This document shows positions 1 through 5,815 of a stretch of DNA of 5,815 nucleotides, one piece after another. This stretch comes from Candidatus Aenigmatarchaeota archaeon. Its GTDB lineage: Archaea; Aenigmatarchaeota; Aenigmatarchaeia; CG10238-14; SpSt-28. Positions within the stretch are counted from its first letter, which is position 1. Every line of letters begins with the position of its first letter. The stretch lies in NCBI GenBank assembly GCA_023256115.1, contig JAGDWU010000068.1, positions 1-5,815 on the forward strand, written 5' to 3'. A program made the position numbers and the translations under genes. The notes under the pieces were generated by a model that saw only the letters and a program-made list of their open reading frames with translations, was not told the origin of the DNA and ran no database searches.

Positions 1-2
1 GC

Positions 3-1178
3 TTAGAAGCAGGCGCAAAATTATTGAATTTTTGTATAAATTCAAAAATCGATGAAATTTCAATTTTTGATGTAAAAGATTTAGATGTTGAAAAATTATT
101 TTTAGGATTTTTTTTAGCTGCATATGAATTTAGAAAATATAAAAAAGAAAAAGAATAGGAAATAAGAATTTATACAAATGTAGAGAAAAACATAATAGAA
201 AAAGTAGAAAAAATTAGAGACGCTGTTTTTTTAGCTAGAGATTTAGGAAACGAACCAGCAAACATTTTGAATCCAGTAACTTTTGCAGAAAGGGTTGTTG
301 AAATTTTTAGCAATTATAAAAATGTTATTGTTGAAGTTTTAAATGAAAGAGATTTGGAAAGAGAAAAGTTAAATGCTATTTTAGCAATAGGAAATTCAAG
401 TGTAAACAAACCAAGATTAATAGTCATAAAATATTTGCCAAAAAAAGATGAAAAACCAATAGTTTTAATTGGTAAAGGAGTTTGTTTTGATGCTGGCGGG
501 TTAGATATAAAGCCTGCAGAATATATGATAGATATGAAGTCCGATAAAAGTGGTGCAGCTAATGTCGTTGCAATAATTAAACTGCTTGCTGATTTTAACG
601 TACAAAAAAATGTAATCGGAATTTTACCATTAGTTGAAAATGTTATAAGCGAAAGAGCAACAAAACCTAGTGATATAATAAAAATTGGAGATAAAACTGT
701 AGAAATTGTTAGCACAGATGCAGAAGGTAGATTAATAATAGCAGATGCTATTGAATATTCAAAAAGGTTTAATCCAAGCTTATACATAATTTTAGCAACA
801 TTAACAGGAGCTCAAATTGTTGCGCTAGGCTATAAAATTGCAGCTCTTTATACAAATGATAAAGAAATAAGAAAAAAGATTATGAAAATATCAAGAGAAG
901 AAAAAGAATTTGTTTGGCCAATGCCATTACCAAAGTTCTATAAAAAATTAATAAAAGGGGATTCAACAGATTTGAAAAATTTACCATCTATAAATTCTAA
1001 AGAAGCAGGAAGCATTATAGGTGCATTATTCATAAGAGAATTCATTGGAAATAATAAATTTGTTTATTTAGATATTGCAGGCCCAGCAATTTACCCTAAA
1101 GATGAATTATGGATAAAAAAAGGTGCTAGCGGATTTGGGGTAAGATTAATAGCAAATTTAATACAATCTTTGAGTTAA
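3..1178 (+). CDS. pepA: Leucyl aminopeptidase (M17 family), 5'-partial, interrupted by an in-frame TAG
   Basis: Cytosolic two-metal aminopeptidase that removes N-terminal residues from peptides. The start lies left of the window. Frame 3 reads the end of the N-terminal domain (positions 3-155), meets TAG at 156-158, then continues in the same frame through the linker helix (LARDLGNEPAN, about 231-263) and the whole catalytic domain to TAA at 1176-1178. The metal and catalytic residues are present: Lys at 474 and Asp at 489 (GKGVCFDAGG), Lys at 510 (DIKP), Asp at 543 (MKSD), and Asp 717, Glu 723 and Arg 729 (TDAEGRL). The residue after the MKSD aspartate is Lys, where the family usually has Met. 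The first usable start after the TAG is TTG at 267, but it falls inside the conserved NEPAN-x-LNP stretch, so a separate catalytic-domain protein starting there is unlikely. This is one gene with a nonsense codon, a sequencing error, or readthrough. The family call is very sure; the intactness of the gene is open. Confidence 0.9.
156..158 (+). other. In-frame amber codon inside the aminopeptidase gene
   Basis: TAG sits between the last strand and helix of the N-terminal domain (ends YKKEKE) and the linker that starts EIRIYTN. The frame is open on both sides and both sides match the M17 family, so no frameshift is needed. The surrounding codons are Lys/Glu-rich, and a single A-to-T change in an AAG lysine codon would make this TAG. 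No ATG, GTG or TTG in this frame lies between the TAG and position 267. Confidence 0.9.
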
Positions 1179-1184
1179 ACTCAA
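1170..1184. repeat. Short perfect inverted repeat across the pepA stop codon
   Basis: TTGAGTT and AACTCAA flank a single central A. As RNA this would form about a 5-bp stem with a 5-base loop. It covers the pepA stop (1176-1178) and lies 31 bp before the ATG of the next gene. No T run follows it, so it does not look like a terminator. It could be an operator or chance in AT-rich DNA. Confidence 0.35.
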
Positions 1185-1215
1185 ATTGCAAATTAAATTG
1201 GTTGCTGTTAATATT

Positions 1216-3006
1216 ATGGAGGTTATAACTTATGATAAAATTGTTGTTGATACAAGTATTTTAATAGATAAATTTATTTCTAAAAATCCTGACAAATTTC
1301 CAAATTTAAAAGAAATAGTGATTCCAATAGCAGTTTTAGATGAATTGCAAAATCAAGCATCTAAGGGTAAAAAAATTGGATTTGAAGGATTAGAGGAAAT
1401 AAAAAAATTAAAAGAAAAATATAATATAACTTTTTCTGGTGAAAGGCCAAGTTTAGAAGACATAAAATTAGCTAAAAGCGGAAGAATAGATGCAATAATA
1501 AGAGATGTTGCAAAAAAGCTTAATTTACCTTTAATTACTAGCGATTATGTTCAAGCTTTAGTTGGCGAAGCAGAAGGGGTAAAAGTTATATATATTGCAC
1601 CAGAAGTAAAAGAACCAAGTTTTTTAAAGTATTTTGATAATGAAACAATGAGCGTTCATTTAAAAGAAAATTCTTATCCTTTTGCAAAAAAAGGAAAACC
1701 AGGAAATTTTAAGCTTGTAAAAATTGAAGATAGAACATTATCAAGAGACGAATTAGAAGAAATGATAAAAGAAATTGTTGAATTTGCTAGACAAGATGAA
1801 AAATCTTCATTTGAAATTGTAAAAGATAGCGTATTAATAATTCAAATGCGAGAATATAGAATTGCAATTGTTAAACCACCAATTTCAGATGGAATTGAAA
1901 TTACAATAGTTAAACCAATTGTAAAGCTTTCATTAGAAGATTATAAATTAAGCGAGAAATTATTAAAAAGATTAGAAGAAAGGGCAGAAGGTATAATTAT
2001 TTGCGGCCCACCTGGCTCTGGAAAATCAACTTTTTGCGCATCTTTAGTTGAATTTTATTTAAAAAAAGGAAAAATAGTTAAAACATTAGAAAGTCCAAGA
2101 GATTTAATTGTGCCAGAGGAAGTTACTCAATATACTAAATTAGAAGGGTCTTTTGAAAAAACTGCAGACATTTTGCTTTTAGTTAGACCAGATTATACTG
2201 CTTTTGACGAAATTAGAAGAACAAAAGATTTTGAAGTTTTTGCAGATTTAAGATTAGCTGGAATTGGAATGATTGGAGTTGTTCATGCTTCTAGTCCGTT
2301 AGATGCAATTCAAAGATTTTTATCAAGATATGAACTTGGAATGTTGCCGCATATTGTTGATACAATAATTTTTATTAAAGACGGGGAAATAAAAAAAGTT
2401 TTAACATTAAGTATAAAAGTAAAAGTTCCAACTGGCATGACAGAAGAAGATTTAGCTAGGCCTGTTGTGGAAGTTAGAGATTTGGAAACTGGTGAATTAG
2501 AATATGAAATTTATACATATGGCGAGGAAAATGTAGTTGTTCCAATAAAAAAAGAAAAGAAAAGTGCAATTTATGAATTAGCAAAAGAAAAAATAAAAGA
2601 AAAATTTGAAAAATATGATAAAAATGTTGAAATTGATATAGTTAGCGATAATAAAATAATTGTTAAAGTTGATAATTCTGTTTTACCAAGAATAATTGGT
2701 AAAAAAGGTGAAAGAATAAAAAGATTAGAAAAAGAGCTTGGATTAAGCATTGAAGTTGTTCCAAAAATAAGATCATTTGGAAGTGAAGTAGAATTTATAG
2801 TTAGCGAGAGCGGAAATTCATTAGAATTTAGATTTTTAAAAGATGTAGCAGGAAAAAGAATTGGATTTTATCATAACGATAAATTTTTGTTTTCAGCAAT
2901 TGTTGGAAAAAATAATAGAATAAAAATAACAAAAGATTCTGAAGTTGGACAAGAGATAATAAAACTTTTAGTAAAAAAAGAAAAAATTAGAGCATTTTTG
3001 CAATAA
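1216..3006 (+). CDS. PIN domain-ATPase-KH domain protein (PINA / COG1855 type)
   Basis: Archaeal hexameric ATPase with three parts. In a 596-residue product from ATG 1216: a PIN nuclease-like domain at about 7-135 with the acidic set Asp12 (VVDTSILID), Glu43 (LDELQNQ), Asp92 (GRIDAIIRDVA) and Asp110 (ITSD); a PilT/VirB11-like ATPase at about 225-410 with Walker A GPPGSGKST (264-272), acidic FDEIR (330-334) and the histidine motif GVVHASS (354-360); and a KH domain with GKKG at 495-498 inside VLPRIIGKKGERIKRLEK. About 75 further residues follow the KH domain. The Sulfolobus relative PINA is reported to act with Hjm and Hjc on Holliday junctions and replication forks, so a DNA-processing role is inferred. 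A TTG at 1186 would add 10 residues; I prefer ATG 1216, which starts close to the PIN strand. A GGAGGT at 1218-1223 points instead to the out-of-frame ATG 1232; adding one A to the run at 1237-1240 would give MIKIVVDTSILID, a typical PIN start. The gene ends 23 bp before the next gene, so an operon is likely. Confidence 0.92.
   Translation: MEVITYDKIVVDTSILIDKFISKNPDKFPNLKEIVIPIAVLDELQNQASKGKKIGFEGLEEIKKLKEKYNITFSGERPSLEDIKLAKSGRIDAIIRDVAKKLNLPLITSDYVQALVGEAEGVKVIYIAPEVKEPSFLKYFDNETMSVHLKENSYPFAKKGKPGNFKLVKIEDRTLSRDELEEMIKEIVEFARQDEKSSFEIVKDSVLIIQMREYRIAIVKPPISDGIEITIVKPIVKLSLEDYKLSEKLLKRLEERAEGIIICGPPGSGKSTFCASLVEFYLKKGKIVKTLESPRDLIVPEEVTQYTKLEGSFEKTADILLLVRPDYTAFDEIRRTKDFEVFADLRLAGIGMIGVVHASSPLDAIQRFLSRYELGMLPHIVDTIIFIKDGEIKKVLTLSIKVKVPTGMTEEDLARPVVEVRDLETGELEYEIYTYGEENVVVPIKKEKKSAIYELAKEKIKEKFEKYDKNVEIDIVSDNKIIVKVDNSVLPRIIGKKGERIKRLEKELGLSIEVVPKIRSFGSEVEFIVSESGNSLEFRFLKDVAGKRIGFYHNDKFLFSAIVGKNNRIKITKDSEVGQEIIKLLVKKEKIRAFLQ
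1218..1223 (+). promoter_or_regulatory. Shine-Dalgarno-like GGAGGT near the start of the PIN-ATPase gene
   Basis: GGAGGT lies 8 bases before an ATG at 1232, which is ideal spacing. That ATG is in the +1 frame relative to the PIN-ATPase frame and opens only a 10-codon ORF (MIKLLLIQVF, stop 1262-1264). In the PIN-ATPase frame the same bases are part of the ATG-GAG-GTT codons of start 1216. No other gene in the window has so clear a ribosome binding site, so it is either a real site exposing a frame error or a coincidence. Confidence 0.4.
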
Positions 3007-3014
3007 ATATTTAA
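3005..3014 (+). promoter_or_regulatory. Possible TATA box for the DsbA-like gene
   Basis: AAATATTTAA overlaps the stop of the PIN-ATPase gene and is centred about 20 bases before ATG 3030. This could fit an archaeal TATA element with a leaderless or nearly leaderless transcript, because no Shine-Dalgarno sequence precedes the ATG. The spacing is a little short and the region is AT-rich everywhere, so the call is weak. The gene may simply be co-transcribed from upstream. Confidence 0.25.
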
Positions 3015-3029
3015 GTTGTTTATATTATA

Positions 3030-3965
3030 ATGGAAAAAAAGAAAATTAAATTGAATATATGGTTTATAACAACACTTTTATTTTTAGGTCTATCTACGTA
3101 CCTTTTTATTTTTGGTAGGCCAACAGGGTTTTTTGTGTTTACTCAACAAGATATAGGAAAAAAAGTCGTTGATTATATAAATAAATATTTGGTAAGGGAA
3201 GGAGAGGTTAAATTGATAAAAGTAGATGATAAGGGAGAATACTATGAAATTGTTACAGAGTATAATGGAAGAGAAATTCCTGTTTATGCAACAAAAAGCG
3301 GAAAATATTTAATTATAGGAAGTTTGTTCGATTTGGAAAAACCTTTTGAATATGAAGAACAAAGACAACAAGAAAGAAAAGAAATCCCAAAAACAGAAAA
3401 ACCAACTGTTAAACTATTCATAATGTCTTACTGTCCTTTTGGTTTGCAAGCTGTTAAAGCATTATTGCCAGTAATAGATTTATTAAAAGATAAAGCAAAT
3501 TTTGAATTGCACCATGTTTATTATGTAATGCATGGAGATAAAGAATTATATGAAAATTTAAGGCAACATTGCATTCAAAGATTGTATAATAAAAAAATTT
3601 GGGAATATATGAAGTGCTTCGTTAAAGATGGTAACTATGAGAAATGCTTAAGCGAATTAAATTTAGATAAAGTTAAAATTGAAAATTGTATGAAAGATTT
3701 AGAAAAAGAAGTTGACAAATCCCAAAGATATCCAATATTAAACTTTGAACTAGAAGAAAATAAAAAATATAACGTGCAAGGTTCCCCAACATTAATTATA
3801 AATGATGTTGAAGTTTCAGCTGAAAGAAGTCCTGAAGGATTTAAAAAAGTGATTTGTGAAGCATTTATAACAAAGCCAACAGAATGTAATCAATCATTAT
3901 CTACAGAAATAATGAGCCCTGGCTTTGGATATTCGAAATCTTCTACTTCTCAAGGAACTTGTTAA
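3030..3965 (+). CDS. Membrane-anchored thioredoxin/DsbA-like protein with a CPFG active-site motif
   Basis: Predicted extracytoplasmic thiol-disulfide protein of 311 residues. A basic start (MEKKKIK) and one hydrophobic segment at about 9-37 form a membrane anchor or uncleaved signal. Residues about 41-103 form a small alpha/beta domain that may correspond to the N-terminal domain of DsbC-like proteins (inferred). A charged linker (105-125) leads to the thioredoxin fold at about 126-280, with Cys135 in SYCPFG and a cis-proline loop GSPT (251-254). The second cysteine of a normal CxxC is Gly138; related archaeal and bacterial proteins commonly have CPYG here, so this is probably a family trait. 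Seven more cysteines follow, at 181, 196, 206, 220, 276, 286 and the final residue 311, and some may act as resolving partners. The tail after 286 is Ser/Thr/Gly-rich and ends in Cys. The likely role is disulfide formation, isomerisation or reduction in surface proteins; no DsbB/VKOR partner is in view. The 3' end overlaps the opposite-strand gene by 23 bp. Confidence 0.88.
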   Translation: MEKKKIKLNIWFITTLLFLGLSTYLFIFGRPTGFFVFTQQDIGKKVVDYINKYLVREGEVKLIKVDDKGEYYEIVTEYNGREIPVYATKSGKYLIIGSLFDLEKPFEYEEQRQQERKEIPKTEKPTVKLFIMSYCPFGLQAVKALLPVIDLLKDKANFELHHVYYVMHGDKELYENLRQHCIQRLYNKKIWEYMKCFVKDGNYEKCLSELNLDKVKIENCMKDLEKEVDKSQRYPILNFELEENKKYNVQGSPTLIINDVEVSAERSPEGFKKVICEAFITKPTECNQSLSTEIMSPGFGYSKSSTSQGTC

Positions 3966-4161
3966 TTAATTTTTCTTTATCTAATTTCCTTTGGCAATCT
4001 CTACACAAAACTTTCATTTCAGCCTTTCCTTTAACTTTTATAAAAGTTCCAAAATTTTTTTGTTCTATAATTTCTATTTTTCCATCTTCAATTTTAAATT
4101 TTCCAACTTCCTTTTTACAAATTAAACATTTATTATCAACTTTTTTCCATTTTCTAACCAT
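3943..4161 (-). CDS. Small basic Cys4 zinc-binding protein coupled to HerA
   Basis: A 72-residue, lysine-rich protein that I cannot assign to a named family. It has two CxxC knuckles, CLIC at 12-15 and CRDC at 53-56, separated by a stretch that looks like beta strands (KFKIEDGKIEIIEQ and FGTFIKVKGKAEMKVL). This pattern suggests a single zinc-ribbon-like fold. The start is firm: ATG at 4161-4159 overlaps the herA stop TAA (4163-4161) by one base in the form TAATG, which indicates translational coupling and co-transcription. It ends in TAG at 3945-3943, inside the 3' end of the convergent DsbA-like gene. The high lysine content fits nucleic-acid binding or docking onto a partner such as HerA, but this is inference from context. 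It is a real gene rather than a shadow, given the paired cysteines, the coupling and the lack of a better frame on either strand. Confidence 0.8.
   Translation of the reverse strand: MVRKWKKVDNKCLICKKEVGKFKIEDGKIEIIEQKNFGTFIKVKGKAEMKVLCRDCQRKLDKEKLINKFLEK
3966..3979 (+). terminator. Possible T-rich terminator after the DsbA-like gene
   Basis: The + strand just after the TAA at 3963-3965 reads TTAATTTTTCTTTA, with a run of five T at 3970-3974. Archaeal transcription often ends at T tracts without a hairpin. The tract lies inside the C-terminal codons of the opposite-strand gene (Lys/Glu/Leu codons), so it may be only a by-product of that coding sequence. Confidence 0.25.
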
Positions 4162-5621
4162 TATATAAGCTCTAGCTCATAATTTTTAGTTTCCTTTTTC
4201 CATTCGCTTACTATATCAATATCTGCACCACCAAGATTTCCTTCAAATTTATCAATTTTAACTAATGCAGGCAATCTAATTGCCGGCCCAATTATTATTG
4301 CTTCTCCAACATTTAAAGATGGTAAATGCCTAATTAAATCATCTGTTAATAATTCACTACAAGCTTGGATATATTTTTGATCGTTTGGTTCAACAATTTT
4401 TAATATAATCATATTATTGCATTGGCTTAATGCATCTGAATTTAATGCTTTTGGTCTTTGTGAAACTAAACATAAACCAATTCCAAATTTTCTTCCCTCT
4501 CTTGCAATTCTAGAAACGTAATAACAACTTAATGTTTCTCTTTCCTTTGGAACTAAAATATGTGCTTCTTCCAAAACAATAAAAATTGGTTTTAAAGTCT
4601 TTTCTTTAATTTTCATTGATTTCCATTCGTATAATATATTTCTTAAAGTATGGCTAACAATAATATCTGCAAAATCTTCATCTAAATCACCTAAATCAAT
4701 TATATTTATTCTTTTTTCTTTTATCCTTTCAGTAATTTTTGAAATTTCAAAATCTAAAATTTCTTTATATCTTGCTAAAAAATCTTCAAGCTTTGCAATT
4801 ACTTTATAAATTGAATTTCTTGTAGATGAGTCAATTTCTTTGCTTCTTGCCTCTTTTTCTAGAATTTCAATGACTCTATCAAAAAATTCTTCTATTTCAA
4901 CTTTAATTTTTAATTCTTTTATTTCTTTTATTGCTTTATTCCATGCTCTTCTTAAATATCTTTCTTGAACATATGCTTCCTCGCTAACTTTAATTAATTT
5001 AGCTACTTCTAATGCATCTAAATATAATGGATTTAATTTTGTTGGAATTATATTTTTATTTGGCAAATCACTTTTAACATATTCGCTATGCATATCAAAA
5101 ATTAATATTGTTCCGCCGAGCTCATTAATTCTTGAAGATAGTATTGCAACAGTGTTTGATTTTCCTGCGCCAGTAATTGATAAAATTGCTAAATGTCTTG
5201 AAACTAATTTATTTACATCTAAATAAACTTCAACATTTTCATTTGTTAGCAATTTACCAATTTTAATGCTTTTTTCACTTTTTCCAAATATTTTATCTAA
5301 AATTTCTTTGTTTGCAATTTTTACTTTTGTTCCTGGCGGTGGCGGAATTTTTGGGATTTCTAAATTTTCAACATTTCCAAGAATTTTTATTTTTCCTCTA
5401 ATATATGTTTCTTCTCCAAGCTCAATTATTTTTTCAATAGCTTCCTCGTTTAATAAATCTTCATTTATAAATGGATTAAATCTTATTAAATTTTCTATTA
5501 TTCCCAAAACTTTTTGATTTTCATATTCTAAAATGACATATTCCCCAATTTTAGGCATTTTTGTAGATATAAAGGTTACATAATTGCTACTTAGCTCGCC
5601 TACACATACCCCAATTTCCAT
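4161..5621 (-). CDS. herA: HerA-type hexameric DNA translocase/ATPase
   Basis: FtsK/HerA-superfamily ATPase of 486 residues, near the usual archaeal HerA length. In archaea HerA forms a hexameric ring that translocates DNA and works with the NurA nuclease and Mre11-Rad50 in resecting double-strand breaks. Visible parts: an N-terminal HAS-barrel at about 1-88; a proline-rich linker (PKIPPPPGTKV, 90-100); Walker A in SITGAGKSNT (148-157); the IFDMHSEY motif (174-181); a mostly helical middle region (about 203-302); Walker B IVLEEAH (348-354) with acidic Glu351 and Glu352; an arginine-finger candidate region RIAREGRKFGIG (371-382); and the polar motif LVSQRP (385-390). The C-terminal part resembles HerA tails. 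The start is ATG 5621, with no Shine-Dalgarno sequence. The downstream Cys4 gene overlaps its stop by one base. No nurA, mre11 or rad50 lies in the window. All ATPase motifs look intact. Confidence 0.93.
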   Translation of the reverse strand: MEIGVCVGELSSNYVTFISTKMPKIGEYVILEYENQKVLGIIENLIRFNPFINEDLLNEEAIEKIIELGEETYIRGKIKILGNVENLEIPKIPPPPGTKVKIANKEILDKIFGKSEKSIKIGKLLTNENVEVYLDVNKLVSRHLAILSITGAGKSNTVAILSSRINELGGTILIFDMHSEYVKSDLPNKNIIPTKLNPLYLDALEVAKLIKVSEEAYVQERYLRRAWNKAIKEIKELKIKVEIEEFFDRVIEILEKEARSKEIDSSTRNSIYKVIAKLEDFLARYKEILDFEISKITERIKEKRINIIDLGDLDEDFADIIVSHTLRNILYEWKSMKIKEKTLKPIFIVLEEAHILVPKERETLSCYYVSRIAREGRKFGIGLCLVSQRPKALNSDALSQCNNMIILKIVEPNDQKYIQACSELLTDDLIRHLPSLNVGEAIIIGPAIRLPALVKIDKFEGNLGGADIDIVSEWKKETKNYELELI

Positions 5622-5645
5622 AAGTTTTTAAAAAAGATAATTATT
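5622..5645. promoter_or_regulatory. Compact divergent promoter region between herA and an exported-protein gene
   Basis: Only 24 bp separate the two opposite ATG codons. The region is almost all A and T, including TTTTTAAAAAA (5625-5635), and has no ribosome binding site for either gene. Both transcripts are therefore probably leaderless or nearly so, and the TATA elements must overlap each other or reach into the opposite gene. I cannot place the boxes with confidence. Confidence 0.35.
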
Positions 5646-5815
5646 ATGGTTAAGAAACATCTTGCATTTATTTTGTTTTTTGTGTTATTTTTAAAATTTT
5701 CATTTTGTTTTGAAGTTATTGTAAATCCAATACAAAATATTTTTCCTTTTGATGCGCAAAATGTAACATTTAACATTACAGTTATTAACAATTCACAAGT
5801 AATAGATGCGAATGT
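5646..5815 (+). CDS. Exported surface protein, N-terminal part only
   Basis: Open from ATG 5646 to the window edge (56 complete codons plus two bases). It begins with a Sec-type signal: MVKKH, then a hydrophobic stretch of mostly Leu, Phe, Val and Ile at about 6-22. The mature part has beta-strand-like alternation (FEVIVNPIQNIFPFDAQNV, then TFNITVINNSQV), which resembles the first strands of an Ig-like or CARDB-like sandwich domain seen in archaeal surface proteins. Three N-glycosylation sequons cluster at Asn39 (NVT), Asn43 (NIT) and Asn48 (NNS). There is no lipobox around Cys21 (FSFCF). Function is unknown; a cell-surface or secreted structural protein is the best guess. The start is supported by the signal peptide and by the lack of any upstream room. 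Confidence 0.75.
   Translation, partial: MVKKHLAFILFFVLFLKFSFCFEVIVNPIQNIFPFDAQNVTFNITVINNSQVIDAN

Noticed and set aside
314..787. 157-codon open frame on the - strand inside the aminopeptidase gene
   Set aside because: It lies antisense to conserved M17 catalytic codons and its translation has no recognisable motif; long antisense frames are expected opposite AT-rich coding sequence.
267..1178. A separate aminopeptidase gene starting at TTG 267
   Set aside because: TTG 267 falls inside the conserved NEPAN-x-LNP stretch and the same frame continues upstream with family-like sequence to and beyond the TAG, so this is a fragment of a longer gene.
1186..1215. TTG start giving a 606-residue PIN-ATPase
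   Set aside because: The ten extra residues precede an ATG with better position relative to the PIN domain, and no ribosome binding site precedes the TTG.
3943..3945. TAG as a general sense codon in this organism
   Set aside because: Reading through this TAG would only add residues antisense to the DsbA-like gene and would meet another TAG after 13 codons; TAG behaves as a normal stop here, so the pepA TAG needs its own explanation.
3970..3974. Other T and A runs across the window as terminators or promoters
   Set aside because: Runs of five or more T or A are everywhere in this AT-rich sequence; only those placed right after a stop or before a start were kept, and with low confidence.
3959..4168. 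69-codon open frame on the + strand opposite the Cys4 gene
   Set aside because: Its translation is a low-complexity Phe/Leu/Ser-rich shadow of a Lys/Glu-rich gene; the - strand frame has paired CxxC motifs and is coupled to herA.
5266..5517. 83-codon open frame on the + strand inside herA
   Set aside because: Antisense to the HerA HAS-barrel and linker; Phe/Ser/Ile-rich shadow with no independent support.
5600..5791. 63-codon open frame on the - strand over the herA start
   Set aside because: It overlaps the herA start and is antisense to the signal peptide of the exported protein, which has clear coding features on the + strand.

Overview
The window looks like archaeal chromosome, most likely from a small-genome DPANN-type lineage (Nanoarchaeota/Woesearchaeota-like). 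The support is a very AT-rich composition throughout (A/T at most third positions, long A and T runs), two ATPases typical of archaea (a PIN-ATPase-KH protein of the PINA/COG1855 type and a HerA hexameric ATPase), mostly absent Shine-Dalgarno sequences, and very short or overlapping gene junctions. The archaeal assignment is strong; the DPANN placement is an inference from composition and from the style of the membrane and secreted proteins.

Layout. On the + strand, positions 3-1178 hold the 3' part of a leucyl aminopeptidase (M17), whose reading frame is broken by one in-frame TAG at 156-158. The PIN-ATPase-KH protein follows (1216-3006), then a membrane-anchored thioredoxin/DsbA-like protein (3030-3965). 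On the - strand, herA (5621 down to 4161) is followed by a 72-residue Cys4 protein (4161 down to 3943). Its start codon shares one base with the herA stop, and its 3' end overlaps the DsbA-like gene by 23 bp in convergent orientation. A divergent gene for an exported protein starts at 5646 and runs off the window. There is no gene-free stretch longer than about 40 bp, and I see no tRNA, rRNA, CRISPR array, insertion sequence or long repeat.

How the genes may work together. HerA and the PINA-type protein both belong to families tied to DNA recombination and repair (end resection, and Holliday-junction or fork processing), but they lie in opposite, convergent units, so a joint role is only an inference. 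The herA/Cys4 pair is the one clearly coupled unit. The DsbA-like protein and the 5646 gene product probably act at or outside the membrane.

Points of interest: the amber codon inside an otherwise intact aminopeptidase; a possible one-base deletion at the start of the PINA-type gene, where a well-placed Shine-Dalgarno sequence points to an ATG one frame off; the small Cys4 protein coupled to HerA with no NurA in view; and the CPxG active site of the DsbA-like protein. I do not see a clearly new multi-gene system here.
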